Source: Achromobacter veterisilvae
GTDB taxonomy: Bacteria; Pseudomonadota; Gammaproteobacteria; Burkholderiales; Burkholderiaceae_B
Assembly: GCF_900496975.1 (NCBI RefSeq)
Contig: NZ_UFQC01000005.1
Location: forward strand, 1 to 64,000
Direction: 5' to 3'
Length of the DNA stretch: 64,000 bases
Shown: positions 1 to 8,616 of the stretch, piece after piece
How the letters are laid out: each line of letters begins with the position of its first letter
Position numbering within the stretch: position 1 is the first letter of the stretch
Translations under genes and position numbers: made by a program
The notes under the pieces: model-generated
Told to the model about the DNA's origin: nothing
Database searches by the model: none
The model's input: the letters and a program-made list of their open reading frames with translations, nothing else

Positions 1-586
1 GCAGGCGGGGAGGGACCCGCGCGTCCGCCAGGCCCAGCGCCGCCGCGCGCCGCGCGTCGGCGCCGCGGCCCGTGAGCATCATGTCGAGCGCCGCGGGCGC
101 GCCGATCAGCCGCGGCAGGCGCAGCATGCCGCCCCAGCCCGGGAAAATGCCCAGCATGACCTCGGGCAGCGCGAGCGACGCGCCGGGCTGGTTGGCCACC
201 AGGCGGTAGCGGCAGGCCAGGGCCAGCTCCAGGCCGCCGCCCAGGCAATGGCCCTGGATCAGCGCCAGGGTGGGGTAGCGCACCGCGGCCAGGCGGTTGA
301 AGAGGTTCCAGCCGCGCGCGACCAGCGCGCGCGCTTGCTCGGGTGTGTCCAGGCTGGCGAATTCGTTGACGTCCGCGCCCACGATGAAGCCCGTGGCCTT
401 GCCGGACCGGATGACCAGGCCGGCGGGCGGCGCGGCGTCCAGCGCGTCCAGCACGACGGTCAGTTCGGCCAGGGTATCGGCCGACAAGGCGTTGACGGCG
501 CTGCCGGCCCGGTCGAACGTCAGCCAGGCCAGGCCGTCGGGATCGCGGTCCAGGCGCCAGTGGGAAAGCGTATCGATCGTCGTCAT
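1..586 (-). CDS. FadB/FadJ-like beta-oxidation enzyme, N-terminal part (enoyl-CoA hydratase domain), cut by window edge
   Basis: About 195 codons are present, starting at the ATG whose first base is 586; it overlaps the thiolase stop as ATGA. The reverse-strand translation reads as a crotonase fold: SGKATGFIVGADVNEF for the oxyanion/CoA region, GHCLGGGLELAL with the first catalytic Glu and LALPEVMLGIFPGWGG with the second Glu. This N-terminus is typical of the bifunctional enoyl-CoA hydratase/3-hydroxyacyl-CoA dehydrogenase, but the dehydrogenase half would lie outside the window, so a single-domain hydratase cannot be excluded. It is the last visible gene of a beta-oxidation operon with thiolase and FadE, and would hydrate enoyl-CoA and probably oxidise 3-hydroxyacyl-CoA in the cytoplasm. 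Confidence 0.85.
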   Translation of the reverse strand, partial: MTTIDTLSHWRLDRDPDGLAWLTFDRAGSAVNALSADTLAELTVVLDALDAAPPAGLVIRSGKATGFIVGADVNEFASLDTPEQARALVARGWNLFNRLAAVRYPTLALIQGHCLGGGLELALACRYRLVANQPGASLALPEVMLGIFPGWGGMLRLPRLIGAPAALDMMLTGRGADARRAAALGLADARVPPRL

Positions 587-1878
587 GGGCGGTCCTCGTC
601 CAGGGTTTCGACCAGCATTGCGCCGCCTTGGCCGCCGCCGATGCAGATGGCCGCCATGCCGCGCCTGGCGCGCCGGCGCTTCAGGGCGTCGAGCAGGTGC
701 AGCACGATGCGGGCGCCGGAGGCGCCCACCGGGTGCCCGATGGCGATCGCGCCGCCGTCGACGTTGAGCCGGGCGGGATCGAGATCGCCCCAGGCCGCGG
801 TGCCGAGGTGTTCCCGGCAATAGGCCTCGTCGCGCCAGGCCGCGAGGCAGCCCAGCACCTGCGCGGCGAAGGCTTCGTTGATTTCCCACAGGTCGAGGTC
901 ATTGAGCCCCAGGCCGTGGCGTTGCAGGATCGGGGTGGCGGCATGCACCGGGCCCAGGCCCATCTGCGCCGGGTCCAGGCCGGCCCACTGGCTGTCCACG
1001 ATGCGGCCCAGCGGCCGCAGGTTCCATTTGCGGACGGCTTCTTCCGAGGCCAGCGCCAGCATGGCGGCGCCGTCGGTGACCTGCGAGCTGTTGCCTGCCG
1101 TGATATTGCCCCAGGGTTTGTCGAACACGGGCTTGAGCCTGGCCAGCTTTTCCGGCGTGGAGTCCGCGCGCACGCCGTCGTCTTCAGGGTACAGCCTGCC
1201 TTGCGTGTCGATCAAGGGCGCGATCTCGCCCATGGGGCCACCGGCGCGGGCCGCCAGCGCGCGCCGGTGGCTCTCGGCCGCATAGGCGTCCATCGCGGCG
1301 CGGTCGATGCCGAAGCGGGTGGCGAGGTTCTCGGCGGTCTGCCCCATGGACAGGCCGACCACGGGGTCGGTCAGGCCCTTGAGCAGGCCGATGACGGGCG
1401 CCAGGTTGCGCAGCCGGAACCGGCGCAGCGCCGCCAGTTTGGCGCCCGCGCCGCGCGCCGCGTACCATCCGGCCAGCCAGCGCACCATGTCGTCCGAGAA
1501 CAACACCGGCGCGCGCGACAGCGCGTCGGTGCCGCCGGCCAGCACCAGTTCCGAACGGCCGGACTGGATATTGGCGATGCCGGAATCCAGCGCCTGCATG
1601 CCGGACGCGCAGTTGCGCATCACGGTCCAGCCCGGCACCTTGTTGCCGCAGCCCAGCCGCAGCGCGATCACGCGGCCGATGTTCACTTCGTCGGGGGAAG
1701 GGGCGGCGCAGCCCACGATGACCTCGTCGAGGTCGGCGGGCGCGAACGGCTGGCGCAGCAGCAGGGCGCGGCCCGCCTGCACGGCGAGGTCGCCGGCGGA
1801 GAAGGGGCCCGGGCCGGACCGCGCCTTGAGGAACGGCGTGCGCAGGCCGTCGACCACGTAAACCGGTTTGAATGCCAT
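583..1878 (-). CDS. Acetyl-CoA C-acyltransferase (3-ketoacyl-CoA thiolase)
   Basis: A 431-residue thiolase. The nucleophilic Cys is Cys90 in the motif RNCASGMQ; the GHPVGASG motif with catalytic His is near residue 382 and the C-terminal catalytic Cys near 412 in CIGGGQGG. It cleaves 3-ketoacyl-CoA with CoA to give acetyl-CoA and a shortened acyl-CoA. A GGAGGA ribosome site precedes the ATG. It lies 12 bp downstream of fadE and overlaps the next gene by ATGA, so the three are surely cotranscribed. Length suits FadI-type and degradative thiolases; the sequence alone does not decide chain-length preference. Confidence 0.93.
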   Translation of the reverse strand: MAFKPVYVVDGLRTPFLKARSGPGPFSAGDLAVQAGRALLLRQPFAPADLDEVIVGCAAPSPDEVNIGRVIALRLGCGNKVPGWTVMRNCASGMQALDSGIANIQSGRSELVLAGGTDALSRAPVLFSDDMVRWLAGWYAARGAGAKLAALRRFRLRNLAPVIGLLKGLTDPVVGLSMGQTAENLATRFGIDRAAMDAYAAESHRRALAARAGGPMGEIAPLIDTQGRLYPEDDGVRADSTPEKLARLKPVFDKPWGNITAGNSSQVTDGAAMLALASEEAVRKWNLRPLGRIVDSQWAGLDPAQMGLGPVHAATPILQRHGLGLNDLDLWEINEAFAAQVLGCLAAWRDEAYCREHLGTAAWGDLDPARLNVDGGAIAIGHPVGASGARIVLHLLDALKRRRARRGMAAICIGGGQGGAMLVETLDEDRP

Positions 1879-1890
1879 CCGATTCCTCCT

Positions 1891-4239
1891 TCAAGCGGCC
1901 TTGCGTTCGGCGGCGGGATCGACCCGATCCACGGTGCCGAGGTCGAAGGCGAAATCATCCACTTTCACCACGGCATCGCGCAAGCGGTTGCGGCGCTTCA
2001 TCACCGCGTATTCTTCCGCGGTGATGCCTCCGATGGCGAAAGCGGCATCGGCGATGTCACGCACGTTGGCTTGCGGATTGCCGTCCAGCGCGCCGCGCTT
2101 CTCGAGTTCGCGGATCTTGGCCTCGATGGGCTCGGCGTCCAGCGTGGCGGCCAGCGCCTGTTCGATGGCGCCCACGGGTTCCGCGTCGGTGGCGGGCAGG
2201 TGGCAGCCCGCGGTCAGGCGGTCGCGGGTGGCGCCAGGCTGGATCAGCAGGCGCGCCACGTCCTGGCCCAGTTGGTCCGACGGCAGGGCCTGGCGGCGGC
2301 CCCACGGAAAGATGAGGCGGGCCAGGCACCAGGCCACGGCCCGGTTGGGAAGATTGTCCAGCACGCCGTCGAAGGCCTGCTGCAGCTTGAACAGCGCGTC
2401 CTGGATGGACCAGTGCGCCAGGGGTTCGTCGGCGGCCTGGCGGCCTTCGTCCTCGAAGCGCTTGAGCGTGGCGCTCGCCAGGTACATCTGCGAGAGGATG
2501 TCGCCCAGCCGCGCGGACAGGCGTTCGCGCCGCTTCAGGCTGCCGCCGAGCACCAGCATCGAGGTGTCGGCCAGCAGCGCGAAGGCGGCGCTGTAGCGGC
2601 TGAGCAACTGGTAGTAGCGTTTCATGGCGGGCGCGGCGTCGGCGTTCACGCCGACAAACCGCGCGCCCGTCAAGGCGGTGCCCGCGGCGCGCAGCGCATT
2701 CCCGGCGACGAAGGCGGCGTGGCCCCAGAAGGCCCGGTCGAAATCGGCCAGCCCCTGCCGGCGGTCGGACGACTGCGCGGCCTGCATTTCCGCCAGCACG
2801 TAGGGATGGCAGCGGATCGCGCCCTGGCCGAAGATGATCAGGCTGCGGGTGAGGATGTTGGCGCCTTCGACGGTGATGCCGATGGGAATCTGCTGGTAGG
2901 CGCGGCCCAGGAAGTTGGAGGGGCCCAGGCAGATGCCCTTGCCGCCGATGACGTCCATGCCGTCGTTGACGACCTGGCGGGCGCGTTCGGTCACGTGGTA
3001 CTTGACGATGGCGGAGACGACCGACGGCTTTTCGCCCAGGTCCACCGCGCCGGCCGTCATGGCGCGGGCGGCGTCCATCATGTAGGTGTTGCCGCCGATG
3101 CGCGCCAGCGCCTCTTCCACGCCTTCGAATTTGCCCACGGGCATGCGGAACTGGCTGCGCACGCGGGCATAGCCGCCGACGGCGCGCGCCGTCAGCTTGG
3201 ACATGCCGGTATTGGACGAAGGCAGCGAGATCGAGCGCCCCGCCGCCAGGCACTCCATCAGCATCCGCCAGCCCTGTCCCGCCATGGCCGGGCCGCCGAT
3301 GATGAATTCCAGCGGCATGAAGACGTCGGTGCCGCGCGTGGGGCCGTTCATGAACATCGCGTTCAACGGGAAATGGCGGCGGCCGGTGTCCACGCCCGGG
3401 TGGTCGTGCGGCACCAGCGCGCAGGTGATGCCCAGGTCTTTCTTGCCGCCCAGCAGGCCGTCGGGATCGTACAGGCGGAACGCCAGGCCCAGCAGGGTGC
3501 ATACCGGCGCCAGCGTGATGTAGCGCTTGTCCCAGGTGACCTTCATGCCGATCACTTCGCGGCCCTGCCATTCGCCCTTGCACACGATGCCGCTGTCCGG
3601 GATGGCGGCGGCGTCGGATCCGGCCCAGGGGCTGGTCAGCGCGAAGGCGGGCACTTCCTCGCCGCGGGCCAGCCGGGGCAGGTAGTGGTTCTTCTGTTCG
3701 TCGGTGCCGTAGTGCAGCAGCAGTTCGGCCGGGCCGAGCGAGTTCGGCACCATGACCGACACCGCCAGCGCCGACGAGCGCGTGGACAGCTTGGTCACGA
3801 TTTCGGAATGGGCATAGGCGGAGAACGCCAGGCCGCCGTATTCCTTCGGAATGATCATGCCGAGGAAGCCCTCGGCCTTCAGGTAGTTCCAGACGTCCGC
3901 CGGCAGGTCGAAGCGTTCCTGCGTGACGTTCCAGTCGTCGACCCTGCGGCAGGCCTCTTCGGCCTGGTGGTCCAGGAAGCGCTGTTCCTCCTCGGTCAGC
4001 CGCGGGCGGGGATAGGCGAGCAGGCGGCTCCAGTCGGGCCGGCCGCGGAACAACTCGCCCTCCCACCAGACCGTGCCGGCCTCCAGCGCATCGCGCTCGG
4101 TGTCCGACATCTGCGGCAGCACCTTGCGGTACAGGTTGAAGATCGGCGCCGACAGCAGGGCCCGGCGGATGGGACGCACGCCCAGCGCGGCGGCGGCCAG
4201 CACCGCGACGACGGCCAGGGCGAGGATGACTGCGTTCAT
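1891..4239 (-). CDS. fadE: Acyl-CoA dehydrogenase FadE
   Basis: A 782-residue protein closely following Escherichia coli FadE in order and length (814 there). It starts MNAVILAL with one hydrophobic N-terminal segment (residues 3-20), then the FadE-specific stretch with WWEGELFRGRPDW, the flavin/substrate region LTSPWAGSDAAAIPDSG and the C-terminal DUF1974-type region containing LGGSLKRRERLSARLGDILSQ. It catalyses the first, FAD-dependent step of fatty acyl-CoA oxidation, probably membrane associated. I chose the ATG at 4239 because GGAGAC lies just upstream and family similarity begins there; the frame stays open upstream to 4473 but that extension overlaps the regulator gene. It is 50 bp downstream of the TetR gene and 12 bp upstream of the thiolase. 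Confidence 0.95.
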   Translation of the reverse strand: MNAVILALAVVAVLAAAALGVRPIRRALLSAPIFNLYRKVLPQMSDTERDALEAGTVWWEGELFRGRPDWSRLLAYPRPRLTEEEQRFLDHQAEEACRRVDDWNVTQERFDLPADVWNYLKAEGFLGMIIPKEYGGLAFSAYAHSEIVTKLSTRSSALAVSVMVPNSLGPAELLLHYGTDEQKNHYLPRLARGEEVPAFALTSPWAGSDAAAIPDSGIVCKGEWQGREVIGMKVTWDKRYITLAPVCTLLGLAFRLYDPDGLLGGKKDLGITCALVPHDHPGVDTGRRHFPLNAMFMNGPTRGTDVFMPLEFIIGGPAMAGQGWRMLMECLAAGRSISLPSSNTGMSKLTARAVGGYARVRSQFRMPVGKFEGVEEALARIGGNTYMMDAARAMTAGAVDLGEKPSVVSAIVKYHVTERARQVVNDGMDVIGGKGICLGPSNFLGRAYQQIPIGITVEGANILTRSLIIFGQGAIRCHPYVLAEMQAAQSSDRRQGLADFDRAFWGHAAFVAGNALRAAGTALTGARFVGVNADAAPAMKRYYQLLSRYSAAFALLADTSMLVLGGSLKRRERLSARLGDILSQMYLASATLKRFEDEGRQAADEPLAHWSIQDALFKLQQAFDGVLDNLPNRAVAWCLARLIFPWGRRQALPSDQLGQDVARLLIQPGATRDRLTAGCHLPATDAEPVGAIEQALAATLDAEPIEAKIRELEKRGALDGNPQANVRDIADAAFAIGGITAEEYAVMKRRNRLRDAVVKVDDFAFDLGTVDRVDPAAERKAA

Positions 4240-4289
4240 GTTCTTGTCTCCATGGATGTTCGGTTCCGGCCGGCGGGCCGCGGTGCCGG

Positions 4290-4955
4290 TCAGGGCACCG
4301 GCGGCAGGGGGGAGCGCAGGCCCCCGAGCAGGAAGCTCATCAGGCGCGGCAGCAGCAGGTCCGGGTTGTCGGGCTGTTCGGCTTCGTCGATGGTCCAGCC
4401 CGTGACCGAGCGCAGCAGGTCCGTGCCGATGATGGCGTACGACGTGGCGCCCAGCATGAACTGGAAGCGCCACATGATTTCCGCGCGGGGCACGTCGGGC
4501 AGCGCCGCGAACAGCGCGTTGCGGTAGCGCTCCAGCACGTCCGCGTATTCCTCGGCAAACAGGGCGCGGATGAAATCCGAAGGGTCCGTCATGGTGCGTT
4601 CCAGCAGCGGCAGGAAGGTGCTGCCGGCCTGGGCGGGGTCGGCGGCCAGACGCAGCAGCGTGCCGAAGAAGGCGTCCACGATCTGCGACGGCTTGAGGGG
4701 CTTGCCTTCGGCTTGCGCCTCCAGTTCGTCCAAAAGCCGCAGGCGTTCGTGGTTCAGCACCGCCAGGCGGCGTTTGAGCACCGCTTGCACGAGTGACTCC
4801 TTGGAGCCGAAGTGATAGTTCACCGAGGCAAGGTTCACGCCGGCCGCGCCCGTGATCTGCCGCATCGACGTCGCGTCGTGTCCCTGCTGCGCGAACAGGG
4901 CTTCGGCGGTGTCCAGGATCGCTTCACGGGTAGAGGGGGATCTGATTTCTTGCAT
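4290..4955 (-). CDS. TetR-family regulator, PsrA-like, of fatty-acid degradation
   Basis: A 221-residue protein with an N-terminal TetR helix-turn-helix (about residues 8-55, including GVNLASVNYHFGSKESLVQAV). The sequence resembles Pseudomonas PsrA, which senses long-chain acyl-CoA, including the FQFMLGATSYAIIG-like ligand-domain segment. It heads the fadE-thiolase-fadB operon, so the likely role is acyl-CoA-responsive repression of beta-oxidation. I chose the ATG at 4955; an in-frame ATG at 4988 would place the CAAACGTTTG palindrome inside the coding region, whereas with 4955 the palindrome lies 11 bp upstream, suggesting autoregulation. The inducer is inferred, not seen. Confidence 0.88.
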   Translation of the reverse strand: MQEIRSPSTREAILDTAEALFAQQGHDATSMRQITGAAGVNLASVNYHFGSKESLVQAVLKRRLAVLNHERLRLLDELEAQAEGKPLKPSQIVDAFFGTLLRLAADPAQAGSTFLPLLERTMTDPSDFIRALFAEEYADVLERYRNALFAALPDVPRAEIMWRFQFMLGATSYAIIGTDLLRSVTGWTIDEAEQPDNPDLLLPRLMSFLLGGLRSPLPPVP

Positions 4956-4966
4956 AAGGTTGAATT

Positions 4967-4976
4967 CAAACGTTTG
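4967..4976. promoter_or_regulatory. Perfect 10-bp palindrome CAAACGTTTG, candidate TetR operator
   Basis: The palindrome CAAACGTTTG lies 11 bp upstream of the TetR gene start, inside an AT-rich patch. Its half-sites CAAAC and GTTTG match those described for PsrA-type fatty-acid regulators, though there the halves are normally separated by a few bases. Position and symmetry make it the best candidate for autoregulation of the tetR-fad operon. Confidence 0.5.
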
Positions 4977-4988
4977 TTTAAAAATCAT

Positions 4989-5340
4989 TATGCGTTAGGG
5001 ATGGCCGAGATGCGAGCCTCGGCTATCCCCAATAGGGTTTACCACTAGCGTTCAGGCGCCCGTCATGTCGCGTTCGTCCGTTTCCGCGCCGGCTCCGCCG
5101 CATGGATGAGCGGGACCGTGCGGCTGGACGAGCCGGCGCCTCGGCCGTCCGGACGAGCTTGAGCCTTTTGCCCTCGGGCTGGCGCTCTAGGATAAATGTG
5201 GTCTGGAAGACAAGCGCAAAAGCACGCAGTATCGGCGCGAGGGATCGAATGCGCAGAGCCGAAAAAGCCCGCATGCATGGCTAGCCCGTTCGCGGTACGG
5301 GCAGGGAAAACGGACTCGCCCCGACACAGGAGCAGGAGAA
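4989..5340. other. Intergenic region between the divergent tetR-fad operon and the GINT1-like gene
   Basis: 352 bp without a convincing gene. It holds a 12-bp stem hairpin (4998-5009 with 5018-5029, one G-T pair, 8-nt loop) with no adjoining T-run, and must carry the two divergent promoters. Short antisense frames between 5023 and 5278 show no family features and no ribosome site. Confidence 0.5.
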
Positions 5341-6945
5341 ATGAAGACCTACAGAGTGGGACTGCTGGTTGATGGGTATGAGCAACCCGGCTGGATGCAT
5401 GAGATGGTCGAGTGGCTCCAGCACAGCCAGGATTTCGCTATTGCTGCTTTGCTGGTGATGAACGGGGCGCTCGACGACAGGCCGCCCCGCCTGGGGGCGC
5501 GCGCCCTGTTCGGCACGCTGTCGCGCCTGGAAGCCCGGCTGCTGCCCGCCAAGCAGCGCGACATGCTGGCTTGCCACGACCTGCGCGACAGCCTGCCGCT
5601 GGAAGCGGCCGCCGTCGTGCCGCTGGCGCGGGACGCCGCCGCGGCCGAGAGGCAGGACGAGGTCGCCGCGCTGGCGCTGGATCTGGTGATCACACTGGGG
5701 TCGTCGCCGGCCTCGCGCGAACAGATGGCGGGCTGGGCGCGGCTGGGCGTATGGCAGTTGAGTTATTCCGACATCGCGGTGGCGACCAGCCGGTACGCCG
5801 GCTTCTGGGAGGTCTACCAGCGCGAGGACCACACCACCGTGAAGCTCTGGCGCGTCGGGCTCTGCGTCGAAGACGACGAGCTGCTGGACCAGCGCAGTTT
5901 CAACACCGAAGTGTTCTGGTTGAAGAACCAGGCCCGCGCGTTCAGCCTGGGAAATTTCATGGTCTATGACGCGCTCCAGGCGCTGGCCCGTTCGCGGCAG
6001 GGCGCCGCGCCGCCGGGCATGCAGATCATGAGCGGCCAGCGGCGGGCGGATCCGGCGGAGTGGGATAGCGCGGCTTATATCGCGCGTCAGGCGTGGTTAA
6101 TGTCCGATTTAATTGTGCGACGCATCATGAAACGCAACGTGCGGTGGCGGATCGGCATGTTCCCGTCTGCCAGGCAGCAGGCCGTGGTGTCCGAGGCCAT
6201 GGTGTTGCAGCCGCCCAAGGGCAGGTTCTTCGCGGATCCGTTCGTATATACACAGGACAAGAAGCCATATATATTTTTCGAAGACTACGATTTTAATTCC
6301 CGCAAGGGCACGATCTCTGTCGCCACCTACTCCGACGGGGCTTTCCGCCTGCTGGGAACCGCCCTGAACCTGCCGTACCACCTGTCGTTCCCCTATATCT
6401 TCGAGCACGACGGCGTGACCTACATGGTGCCGGAGACCTGCGGAAACCGCAGTATAGAATTATGGAAATGCACGGATTTTCCGCTGAAATGGGAGTTGGA
6501 TGTTAATCTGATGACGAATATATCGGCGGTCGATACGATTATTTTCAAACACGGCGAATACTGGTGGCTATTAACTAATATCGACCGCACCGACGGGCAA
6601 AGTCATTGCGACGAATTGTTCGCCTTTTTCGCCGATTCGCCGCGCTCGACGGAGTGGACGCCGCATGCCTGCAACCCCATCGTCCGCAACCCGATGCGCG
6701 CCCGCAACGCCGGAATCGTTGTGTCGCCTGGCGGAGAGGTGATCCGCTGCGCCCAGTACCAGGGCTTCTGCCACTACGGCAAGGGCGTCTCCCTGAACCG
6801 GATCGAAGAACTTTCGCCGTCCAGCTACGTGGAAACGGACGGCGAAATCCACTACGCGAGCTTCCTGAGGAAGCGTCATGCTTCAATGCACCATTGGCAC
6901 CACCAGGGGGGGCATACGGTATTTGACTTCGCCTATATGGAGTAA
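5341..6945 (+). CDS. Formyltransferase-like / GINT1-like chimeric protein, putative glycosyltransferase-related
   Basis: 534 residues, preceded by GGAGCAGGAGAA. The N-terminal part (about 1-210) resembles the formyltransferase fold in outline (a MKTYRVGLLVDG beta-alpha start, then ALDLVITLGS), without a confident active site. The C-terminal part (about 270-525) resembles the domain shared with plant glucosamine inositolphosphorylceramide transferase and GH43-like propellers: GRFFADPFVY, KPYIFFEDYDF, FPYIFEHDGVTYMVPET and HGEYWWLLTN are typical blades. Codon use is mixed: the 6080-6120, 6240-6300 and 6460-6590 stretches are AT-rich against a very GC-rich background, suggesting transfer of the C-terminal domain. 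It stands alone, followed by a terminator and near the exopolysaccharide locus. A role in envelope glycan modification is inference. Confidence 0.7.
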   Translation: MKTYRVGLLVDGYEQPGWMHEMVEWLQHSQDFAIAALLVMNGALDDRPPRLGARALFGTLSRLEARLLPAKQRDMLACHDLRDSLPLEAAAVVPLARDAAAAERQDEVAALALDLVITLGSSPASREQMAGWARLGVWQLSYSDIAVATSRYAGFWEVYQREDHTTVKLWRVGLCVEDDELLDQRSFNTEVFWLKNQARAFSLGNFMVYDALQALARSRQGAAPPGMQIMSGQRRADPAEWDSAAYIARQAWLMSDLIVRRIMKRNVRWRIGMFPSARQQAVVSEAMVLQPPKGRFFADPFVYTQDKKPYIFFEDYDFNSRKGTISVATYSDGAFRLLGTALNLPYHLSFPYIFEHDGVTYMVPETCGNRSIELWKCTDFPLKWELDVNLMTNISAVDTIIFKHGEYWWLLTNIDRTDGQSHCDELFAFFADSPRSTEWTPHACNPIVRNPMRARNAGIVVSPGGEVIRCAQYQGFCHYGKGVSLNRIEELSPSSYVETDGEIHYASFLRKRHASMHHWHHQGGHTVFDFAYME

Positions 6946-7067
6946 ATGATGCCGGCCGCGCAAAAATTAAAATGTTACCCATATTTCGAATACGGAAAGC
7001 GCCCACGGGCTCGATGTGTCCGAGGAAACATCTAGACAGCTATTGGCCCCGAAAACGGAAGTTCCTG

Positions 7068-7101
7068 GCCGCGTCTGGCAGATGCCCCGACGCGGCTTTT
7101 T
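7068..7101 (+). terminator. Rho-independent terminator
   Basis: Stem GCCGCGTC (7068-7075) pairs perfectly with GACGCGGC (7089-7096), has a small inner GGC/GCC pairing in the loop, and is followed by five T residues. It lies 122 bp after the stop of the GINT1-like gene and upstream of the first LuxR gene, separating the two units. Confidence 0.8.
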
Positions 7102-7509
7102 CATGGTTGTAACAGCGGCGGCGGCGGCCGGATCCGCCGCCGGGCGAGGCCGCCGTCATAGGGAAAACGGCGTTTGTGGCAGAGAGAATTCCTGGTGGAA
7201 ACCCTAGCGTCTGAAAGAACGAAAGGAACATCTCATCCGGATTTACGATAGTGATTAAGGCTAACGAATGATTTCTGTTTTTGTCGGATTATATCGCCGC
7301 GAAACGTCTTGATTTTGCCAATTTCGAACCATAAGATGGGTTCATGCCATCCGTTATGTTGGCTACCAAAGTCTCCCAGCCCAAATGCCCCGGTTCGGCT
7401 TCATTAGATACTCCGGGATATTGCGGACCACCCCCGCGGGGCTGGATAAAAATAGTCTTCAGCACAGCGAAGATCCCTTCTAGGCCCGTCGAAAAACCGG
7501 GAGGACACC
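7102..7509 (+). promoter_or_regulatory. Intergenic leader of the first LuxR-type regulator, with one candidate promoter
   Basis: About 400 bp without a convincing gene. A weak sigma-70-like pair is present: TTGATT (7309-7314) and TAAGAT (7332-7337) with 17-bp spacing. The region is less GC-rich than its flanks. The regulator has a good GGAGG ribosome site at its start. Small frames here lack ribosome sites and family features. Confidence 0.35.
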
Positions 7510-8259
7510 ATGGCCAAGATGGTCCTGATTGAAGCCCATCCGCTCCTGCGGCTGGGGTTGTGGCAGATTCTTAGCAAGTTGGATGATGTGTGGGAAATCG
7601 AGGGGATGGGCCTGGCGGACGTTTCCAAGGCCGATGGCGTGCATGCGGGTGCCGATCTCCTCATCTACGGATTGCCGGTGGACACCGACGAGGCGTGGAG
7701 CGCGCTGCACGAAATCCAGCGCGTCCTGACGCCCAAGCGGATCCTGCTTCTGACGGACGTGATGCCGTTGCCCATGCCGGTGCAGGGGCTGCCGGGCGCA
7801 AGCGTCTACGGCTGCCTGATGAAAACGGCTTCGGTCGAAATCCTGGAAGCGGCCATTCGCCTGGTCATGGCGGGCGGGCAGTGCTTCCCCAGCGAGCAGG
7901 CCCTGCAGACTTCCGCGCAGGCGGTCTGCGCCTTGCCTGCCCGGGACGCCGACGATGCCGCTTCCAAGGGCGCCATGCCCGTCAGCGCCGGCGCGCAGTT
8001 GCTGCAGATCACGCCGCGCCAATATGAAGTGCTGGTGCTGCTGGCCCGGGGGTATCCGATCAAGACGGTCAGCAGGATGCTCAATATTTCGGTGGCCACG
8101 GCGAAGACGCATGCCTGCACGCTGTACCAGCGGCTGCATGTCAAGAACAAGGGCGAAGCCGTATACGCGGCGCTGCAGCGCGGCGCGACCCTGGAATGGC
8201 ATGAACCCAACGGCAGGGACGTGGATGCCGGGCAGATGTACGGGCGCAAGGTCGGATAG
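7510..8259 (+). CDS. LuxR/NarL-type regulator with degenerate receiver domain
   Basis: 249 residues. The C-terminal LuxR helix-turn-helix spans about 165-228 (LLQITPRQYEVLVLLARGY, then a recognition helix around SVATAKTHACTLYQRL). The N-terminal domain (1-125) has receiver-like order, ending with the conserved Lys in CLMKTAS, but the phospho-acceptor site that normally reads DLVLLDxxMP is ADLLIYGLPVD, with no Asp at that position, and the N-terminal acidic pair is reduced to a single Glu in LIEAHPLL. It is therefore probably not phosphorylated. No sensor kinase is adjacent. A paralogue with the same defect follows. Regulation of the neighbouring exopolysaccharide or GINT1-like gene is inferred from position. 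Confidence 0.85.
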   Translation: MAKMVLIEAHPLLRLGLWQILSKLDDVWEIEGMGLADVSKADGVHAGADLLIYGLPVDTDEAWSALHEIQRVLTPKRILLLTDVMPLPMPVQGLPGASVYGCLMKTASVEILEAAIRLVMAGGQCFPSEQALQTSAQAVCALPARDADDAASKGAMPVSAGAQLLQITPRQYEVLVLLARGYPIKTVSRMLNISVATAKTHACTLYQRLHVKNKGEAVYAALQRGATLEWHEPNGRDVDAGQMYGRKVG

Positions 8260-8280
8260 CGGTTGCGGGTTGCGCTGCCT

Positions 8281-8319
8281 GCCCGGCAGCCTGGAACGCC
8301 AGTTCCGGTGCTGCCGGGC
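8281..8319 (+). terminator. Strong hairpin after the first LuxR gene, possible terminator
   Basis: GCCCGGCAGC (8281-8290) pairs perfectly with GCTGCCGGGC (8310-8319), and GGAAC/GTTCC pair inside the loop. It begins 21 bp after the stop codon. No T-run follows, so it may be a non-canonical terminator or RNA-stability element. The remaining sequence to 8616 shows no gene. Confidence 0.45.
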
Positions 8320-8616
8320 CCGCGCATAGCCATCCTGGCTACGTCATACATAGCAGTGAGGTGGTTGCAGCACAAGCGTATTCCTCCACCATTCATCCAC
8401 CTGAACGAGATTCAGCGAACGTAGCCGCTGATAGCATGGGTTGTGTCCGCAAGCATGGGTCGAAAGGGCGAACCACCGCCGCCTCGCCAATGCGATCCGA
8501 TGCCGTGGACGAGCTTCCCGTGAGGTCGGTGACGCAAATAGCCTGCCGTTGCAGCAATGATGCGCCAGCGTCATGGGAACCGTGTATGGGCCGTGTGTCA
8601 CAAGGTTCCCCTCGGG

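Noticed and set aside
628..4527. Very long plus-strand open frame opposite the beta-oxidation operon
   Set aside because: It lies antisense to three clear enzyme genes; its translation is His/Gln/Arg/Gly-rich low-complexity typical of the antisense of high-GC coding DNA.
5023..5278. Small minus-strand frames in the tetR/GINT1 gap
   Set aside because: Two overlapping frames without ribosome sites; Arg-rich translation as expected of random high-GC DNA.
7016..7207. Small plus-strand frame after the GINT1-like gene
   Set aside because: It runs through the intrinsic terminator at 7068-7101 and has no ribosome site or family features.
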